Part shown: positions 23,581 through 27,734 of the stretch, piece by piece
Layout of the letters: every line of letters begins with the position of its first letter
How positions within the stretch are numbered: position 1 is the stretch's first letter
Assembly: GCA_023391425.1 (NCBI GenBank)
Contig: JAEWAX010000146.1
Location: 1-27,734, forward strand
Reading direction: 5' to 3'
Length of the DNA: 27,734 nucleotides
Source: Bacillota bacterium
Lineage (GTDB): Bacteria > Bacillota > Clostridia > Acetivibrionales > DSM-1351
Made by a program: the position numbers and the translations under genes
The notes under the pieces: generated by a model
The model's database searches: none
Told to the model about the DNA's origin: nothing
The model's input: only the letters and a program-made list of their open reading frames with translations

Positions 23581-24153
23581 ATTTACCTCCAAATATATGG
23601 TATTTAATAATAAAATATCACATATTGTTATTTTTTACAATCTAATCATTTACCGTCTTATCCAAATATGCTCTCATAAAAAAACAATTATTTCTGTTCA
23701 TATAGAGAAAAATGCTTTTTTTGCACCAATGAATGTAATTAAAAATGTACTCAAAGATATAGAAATTAATGTTCCATCTAATGATTATGTATGACGTAAG
23801 GCTAGATGATTACACCTAAACCCCCACCGCCCTAAAGGTGCTCGTCCTGCCGTACGGCTAATCCCTCAAAATGCAATTTAAAACATAGTATTATCAGTAT
23901 TAATAATTATTGCTAGTTTTCAATATAATGCATAGAAATAAATTATTTGTTTGTAATTGGAAGTAAAATATTAAATTTATTATAGTTAATCATTTAGAAA
24001 TACTTAACCATCATTAAGTTAAAACCTCTTCATACACAAAATTATTTACAATACCTATTCTTAATCCCTTTTTTATTATAAACCAACAACTACATTAGGT
24101 TCATTCATTATCTTCTGCTATATAAAATCCTAACAATAGTCTTAGCATTAGCA
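23581..24153. other. intergenic region with a GC-rich island
   Basis: No convincing gene is visible. The part next to 23580 must hold the promoter of the propeller gene, and TTGTAA-N17-TATTTT on the minus strand is a weak candidate. Around 23795-23875 is a GC-rich island with CACCT/AGGTG and GCCGTACGGC dyads. It shares CACCGCC and TCGTCCTGCCG with the start of the window. A short plus-strand open stretch ends at 23794 in FFAPMNVIKNVLKDIEINVP and so on. It may be a decayed coding fragment. From 23880 to 24153 I see nothing except an ACTTAA/TTAAGT dyad at 24002-24019. Confidence 0.4.
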
Positions 24154-25083
24154 TCATTCTTCCTCAACAGCCTTCCTTATTACGTCTGAAAAAATATCGC
24201 TGTAGCTTTTACCTTGCGATGTGTATTTGGCTTGAATAACTGCAACTAAATTGTGTTTTGGCAGAACGTTGATTTCTTGTCCTCCAATTCCCATGCAAGT
24301 ATAACCTCCATCAAAAAGCCACCATAAAAAGCCATAGTTTTGAGCTTGTTTTGTGGGAGTCACGGCCTGCTTTATGTATTCGTCTGAAATGATTCTTTCT
24401 CCATGCCATATACCATTATTCAAGAACAATAAACCGATTTTCGCCAAATCTCTTGCAGATAAATCTGAACTATCCTCTTTACCTGCAATGATGGTATAGG
24501 ATATTCCGCATTTGCTAACAGGCCACTCACCACTTTGAATCTGTAGTGGCTGATAAAGATTTTGATTGCAAAATTCATATGCATCCATTCCAGTTGCCTT
24601 GCTGATAACAGCAGATAATAAGATTACATCCCATTCCTTATACACATACTTTGTTCCCGGAAAATCCGCCATAGCAATGTCAGCAATATGTTCCAACCAA
24701 TTATTCGTTCTGAACATTTGTTCAAGCATTGGACAATGATAATGTATACCTTTGTTCCAATAAATGCCCGATGTCATAGTTAATAAGTGTCGAATGGTTA
24801 TTAATTTATGGTAGGAATGAATACCTTGATTAAATTCATCAAGATAGTTGCAAATTGGTTCATCAAGACTTTTAATATATTCTTTATCAAGGCAAATTCC
24901 AATGCATATTGACAGAATGCTTTTCCATATAGATTTGATGTTATTTTTGCTGTTCTCATTAAATTTATTATAATATCGTTCATAGACGATTTCATTGTCC
25001 TTATATACAAGCACGCTATTTACTAATCGATAGTGTTTTTGCTTAATATAATCATCAATTGTGTTTAAATAATCTGTATTCAT
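24154..25083 (-). CDS. serine hydrolase of the beta-lactamase (class C / PBP4*-like) family
   Basis: A 309-residue protein without a signal peptide, so cytoplasmic. The nucleophile motif SxxK is SIWK (IKSIWKSILSICIG), followed by the family pattern IRHLLTMTSGIYW. The second motif, usually YxN, reads YKE (YVYKEWDVILLSAVISKATG). The third, usually HxG or KTG, reads GIGGQ in CMGIGGQEINVLP. Such proteins are usually esterases, peptidases or beta-lactamase relatives, and the unusual second motif makes true beta-lactamase activity doubtful. Its ATG overlaps the TGA of the UvrA-like gene (ATGA), with only a weak ribosome binding site, so translation is coupled. It is the last gene of the GNAT, UvrA-like, hydrolase operon. 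Confidence 0.88.
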   Translation of the reverse strand: MNTDYLNTIDDYIKQKHYRLVNSVLVYKDNEIVYERYYNKFNENSKNNIKSIWKSILSICIGICLDKEYIKSLDEPICNYLDEFNQGIHSYHKLITIRHLLTMTSGIYWNKGIHYHCPMLEQMFRTNNWLEHIADIAMADFPGTKYVYKEWDVILLSAVISKATGMDAYEFCNQNLYQPLQIQSGEWPVSKCGISYTIIAGKEDSSDLSARDLAKIGLLFLNNGIWHGERIISDEYIKQAVTPTKQAQNYGFLWWLFDGGYTCMGIGGQEINVLPKHNLVAVIQAKYTSQGKSYSDIFSDVIRKAVEEE

Positions 25084-27440
25084 TTTAGGTACCTGCCAGT
25101 TATTGAATTAGTACTATTTTTTAGTTCTTGTGGAGTGCCTGCTGCAATTACATTACCACCATCGCTACCACCACCCACGCCCATTTCAATAATATAATCG
25201 CAGTTGGACAATACACTGGGGTCGTGCTCAGTGATAATCACAGTATTACCTTTGTCTACAAGTTCCTGCAGGAGTATCATTAGCTTTTCGCTGTCATAAA
25301 AAGAAAGTCCGGTAGTAGGCTCATCCAAAATATATAAAGCTTCTCTTGCATTTTGTCCCTTTGCAAGCTCTTTAGCAAGCTTTATTCTCTGGCTTTCACC
25401 TCCAGAAATAGTAGGTGTTTTCTGTCCGAGTTTAATATATCCCAAGCCAACTCTTTGAAGTGTTTTGAGCATGCTATCAATCCTCTTATCCATTCCTGCA
25501 AAGAAAACAGCAGCATCCTCCACAGACATTTGAAGAATATCAAGGATGGTTTTTCCGTTAAGGGTGATTTCCATAGCTTCAGACACAAACCCCGTTCCAC
25601 TACATTCCTCGCAGTCAATATCGATAAAATTGCCGTAACCAACATGATAATGAACTACTCCATCACCTTTGCAAATATTACAACCGCCCTCAGAATTGAT
25701 TGAAAACAATCCTGCTGTATAGCCATTTTCTTTTGCTTCTTCAGTATTTGCAAACAAATTGCGTATACGGTCAAATATTCCTGTGTAGGTAGCAGGACAT
25801 GAGGTTCGACTTCTTCCAATAGGCTTTTGGTCAATTATAAGGCATTTTTTAATATGTTCAATGCCTTTTATAGTTGCGTCAACGGTTTCGATTTGCTCCT
25901 CATCATCTATTACACACTTTGCTTTTAGCATTTCCTTTAATTTGGGAACTAGGGTATCTGAAATTAGGCTTGACTTGCCACTTCCTGATACGCCCGCAAC
26001 TCCAACCATTAGTCCCAACGGTATCTCAACTGTGACATTTCGAAGATTATGCAGATTAGCATTTTCAATTATAAGTTGTTTATTTTTATCAGCTGGTCTA
26101 TAAACATGTTTTATTTTAGCTTTTTGATTTTGTGTAAGATACGGTGCTGTTTTAGAAGCTTCACATAGCAAAAAATCATTAAAGCTGCCTTGAAATATTC
26201 TATAGCCACCAAATTGTCCTGCTCCAGGCCCTAAATCAATGATATAATCTGCGCATTTCATGAAATTTTCATCATGTTCGACTGCAACAACTGTATTGCC
26301 TCTATTCACTAAATTCTGTATAATTCCAATGAGCTTTTGCTTTTCAACCTCGTGCAAACCAATAGTAGGCTCATCAAATACAAAAATTATCGAGTCCATT
26401 TCAGCTATTATGTATGAAGCAAGAAAAAGTCGCTGAATTTCACCTCCTGACAAGGTAGGAACAGGACGTGAAAGTGCTAAGTGATGAAGTCCAACATCAA
26501 CCATACAAGCAAGCTTACTAATGATTTCTTTATATAATGCATTAGTTTTAGTTTTTGCTATCTCTAACAAAAAAGCATATAAATCTTTAATATACATGTT
26601 TTCAAGTTCAGAAATGGTTTTACCGCCAATTGTAGTATGCATGGCTTGTTGACCAAGACCAATACCATTGCATTTAGGGCATGTGGTTTTATGCATATAT
26701 CCTGCATCCATAAGCATAACCTCTAATCGCCCAGTTGAACTATAAGCACCATTAGTAACATGAGTAATCCATGGTACAAAGCCCATAAAAGAAGATTTCC
26801 CTCCATCTCCATATTTGAGGAGAGTTAATTGTTCATTTGTTAATGTGCTTAAAGTCTGATGAATGGATAAATCATGATATTTACAAAAGCTATCAACCAT
26901 TTTTTTTGTTATGCCACGTTTTGCAACACCTAGACAAACATCTTCAATTTTCTGTGTCACATCTTCAAAAAGTTTTTCTTCATCTAGTGTTTTAACAATA
27001 CCATTACCCAAACACTTAACGCACATACCTTTTGGGGAGTTCTTCTGAAACATCTCCATAGAAAGAGGTAATGCATCATCAGATATATACTCATACTCTC
27101 CATAAGTAGTATATAAAATCGCTAACATACTACTGATTTTTGTGCGAGTACCGACAGTACTTCTAGGATTTGATTGCCTAATTATTCTCTGCTCTACTGC
27201 AACGGTTGGGGACAAACCTGTCATACTTTCAAAGGTTGGAATACTGTCAACCATAAACTGAGTACCAGAGAACAGAAGATACCTACGTTTTCCTTCTTCA
27301 TATAGAGTGTCAAAAGCAAGACTCGATTTACCGCTTCCAGAAACACCAGTGATAACTGTTAATTTGTTTCGTGGTATTTTTACATCAATATTCTTTAAGT
27401 TATGTATCCGTGCACCTTTAATTTCTATAAAATCGTTCAT
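25080..27440 (-). CDS. UvrA-like (class II) ABC ATPase, possible drug-resistance protein
   Basis: A 786-residue protein, about 150 residues shorter than housekeeping UvrA. Two ABC modules are present: Walker A GVSGSGKSS at 32-40 and again in the second half (GVSGSGKSS), signatures LSGGEIQR and ISGGESQR, and Walker B FVFDEPTIGLH and LYILDEPTTGLS. Zinc-finger pairs are CVKCLGNG with CPKCNGIG, and CNICKGDG with CEECSGTG. The UvrB-binding insertion after NPRSTVGTRT is missing, as in UvrA2/DrrC-like proteins linked to resistance against DNA-binding drugs. A standard role in UvrABC repair is therefore unlikely. AAAGGA lies 6 nt before the ATG. It is 10 bp downstream of an acetyltransferase gene and overlaps a serine hydrolase gene, forming an operon that fits antibiotic protection, although that is inference. 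Confidence 0.92.
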   Translation of the reverse strand: MNDFIEIKGARIHNLKNIDVKIPRNKLTVITGVSGSGKSSLAFDTLYEEGKRRYLLFSGTQFMVDSIPTFESMTGLSPTVAVEQRIIRQSNPRSTVGTRTKISSMLAILYTTYGEYEYISDDALPLSMEMFQKNSPKGMCVKCLGNGIVKTLDEEKLFEDVTQKIEDVCLGVAKRGITKKMVDSFCKYHDLSIHQTLSTLTNEQLTLLKYGDGGKSSFMGFVPWITHVTNGAYSSTGRLEVMLMDAGYMHKTTCPKCNGIGLGQQAMHTTIGGKTISELENMYIKDLYAFLLEIAKTKTNALYKEIISKLACMVDVGLHHLALSRPVPTLSGGEIQRLFLASYIIAEMDSIIFVFDEPTIGLHEVEKQKLIGIIQNLVNRGNTVVAVEHDENFMKCADYIIDLGPGAGQFGGYRIFQGSFNDFLLCEASKTAPYLTQNQKAKIKHVYRPADKNKQLIIENANLHNLRNVTVEIPLGLMVGVAGVSGSGKSSLISDTLVPKLKEMLKAKCVIDDEEQIETVDATIKGIEHIKKCLIIDQKPIGRSRTSCPATYTGIFDRIRNLFANTEEAKENGYTAGLFSINSEGGCNICKGDGVVHYHVGYGNFIDIDCEECSGTGFVSEAMEITLNGKTILDILQMSVEDAAVFFAGMDKRIDSMLKTLQRVGLGYIKLGQKTPTISGGESQRIKLAKELAKGQNAREALYILDEPTTGLSFYDSEKLMILLQELVDKGNTVIITEHDPSVLSNCDYIIEMGVGGGSDGGNVIAAGTPQELKNSTNSITGRYLK

Positions 27441-27450
27441 TTTTTGTCCT

Positions 27451-27734
27451 TTATAAAAATGTATCTTTTAACACCGAATATATACAACTGCCTTCAATAA
27501 CATCATTTTTAATAATATTACTTTTAAATTCAGCTTCTAGTTTGAGACCAGCTTTCTCTAATGATCTTCTTGAACCAATATTTCTTGTAAAGCATTCTGC
27601 GTAAACCCTATTTATATCAAAATTCTCAAACAAATATTTCACGAAAGCTTTTATGACCTTTGGCATTATTCCTTTACCCCAGAATTCCTCAGCTAAATAA
27701 TATCCAATATTCATATTTTTCCGATAAATATCTT
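27451..27734 (-). CDS. GNAT family N-acetyltransferase (5' end outside window)
   Basis: The C-terminal 94 residues of a RimJ/RimL-type GNAT protein. The frame is open through the window edge: DIYRKN precedes the apparent internal methionine at 27714, and MNIGYYLAEEFWGKGIM is the usual middle of this family (IGYWLxxxxWGKG), so the real start lies beyond 27734. The rest has the typical YAECFTRNIGSRRSLEKAGL (the N-x-x-S-x-x-x-x-E-K-x-G-F/L motif). It transfers an acetyl group from acetyl-CoA to an amine, perhaps a ribosomal protein, a small molecule or an antibiotic. It stops 10 bp before the UvrA-like gene and is the first visible gene of that operon. Confidence 0.9.
   Translation of the reverse strand, partial: DIYRKNMNIGYYLAEEFWGKGIMPKVIKAFVKYLFENFDINRVYAECFTRNIGSRRSLEKAGLKLEAEFKSNIIKNDVIEGSCIYSVLKDTFL

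Noticed and set aside
23525..23794. 89-residue plus-strand gene
   Set aside because: Its start overlaps the signal-peptide region of the propeller gene on the other strand and there is no ribosome binding site; only the last 30 codons look protein-like.

Overview
The window is about 27.7 kb of AT-rich bacterial DNA and looks like a chromosome segment of an endospore-forming clostridium (Firmicutes, class Clostridia). The reasons are strong GGAGG-type ribosome binding sites, tRNA genes with encoded CCA ends, a spoIIM sporulation gene beside xerD and a nudF-like gene, and very low G+C. I cannot name the species. No complete insertion sequence, prophage or CRISPR array is visible.

Region 1 (1-5.5 kb, all minus strand) starts with a hypothetical protein that resembles small proteins found near peptide-synthetase clusters. 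A housekeeping block follows: xerD, spoIIM and an ADP-ribose pyrophosphatase (transcribed in the reverse order), then rnhA and proC. Between rnhA and the Nudix gene lies a tandem repeat with an exact 111-bp period. Its hairpins show compensatory changes, and it runs into the last codons and stop of rnhA.

Region 2 (5.7-14.8 kb, minus strand) holds a lactate-permease family transporter, a secreted lysozyme-fold-like protein with its own promoter, a beta-CASP metallo-beta-lactamase fold nuclease, an EamA permease and three consecutive M42 metallo-aminopeptidases. A second copy of the structured repeat lies between the EamA gene and the last peptidase and again includes the peptidase stop codon.

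Region 3 (15.2-19.9 kb, plus strand) has three tRNA genes (CAT anticodon, Phe, Tyr) with two near-consensus promoters. A 72-bp tandem hairpin repeat follows and shares a module with the 111-bp element. Next comes a leader region with a promoter, a possible 12-residue leader peptide and an intrinsic terminator. It precedes a heterodimeric ABC exporter with the asymmetric ATP sites typical of BmrCD/LmrCD-type pumps. The layout suggests transcription attenuation, probably antibiotic-responsive.

Region 4 (20.3-27.7 kb, minus strand) contains a secreted protein with weak SLH-like repeats, a secreted repeat protein likely to be a beta-propeller, and a tightly packed operon of a GNAT acetyltransferase (cut by the window end), a short UvrA-like (class II) ABC ATPase and a serine beta-lactamase-like hydrolase. 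This gene set would fit self-protection or resistance.

The best candidates for something new are the structured repeat family, with its conserved 16-codon micro-ORF and its position at gene 3' ends, and the ABC-exporter leader. Every assignment was made by reading the sequence, with no database search.
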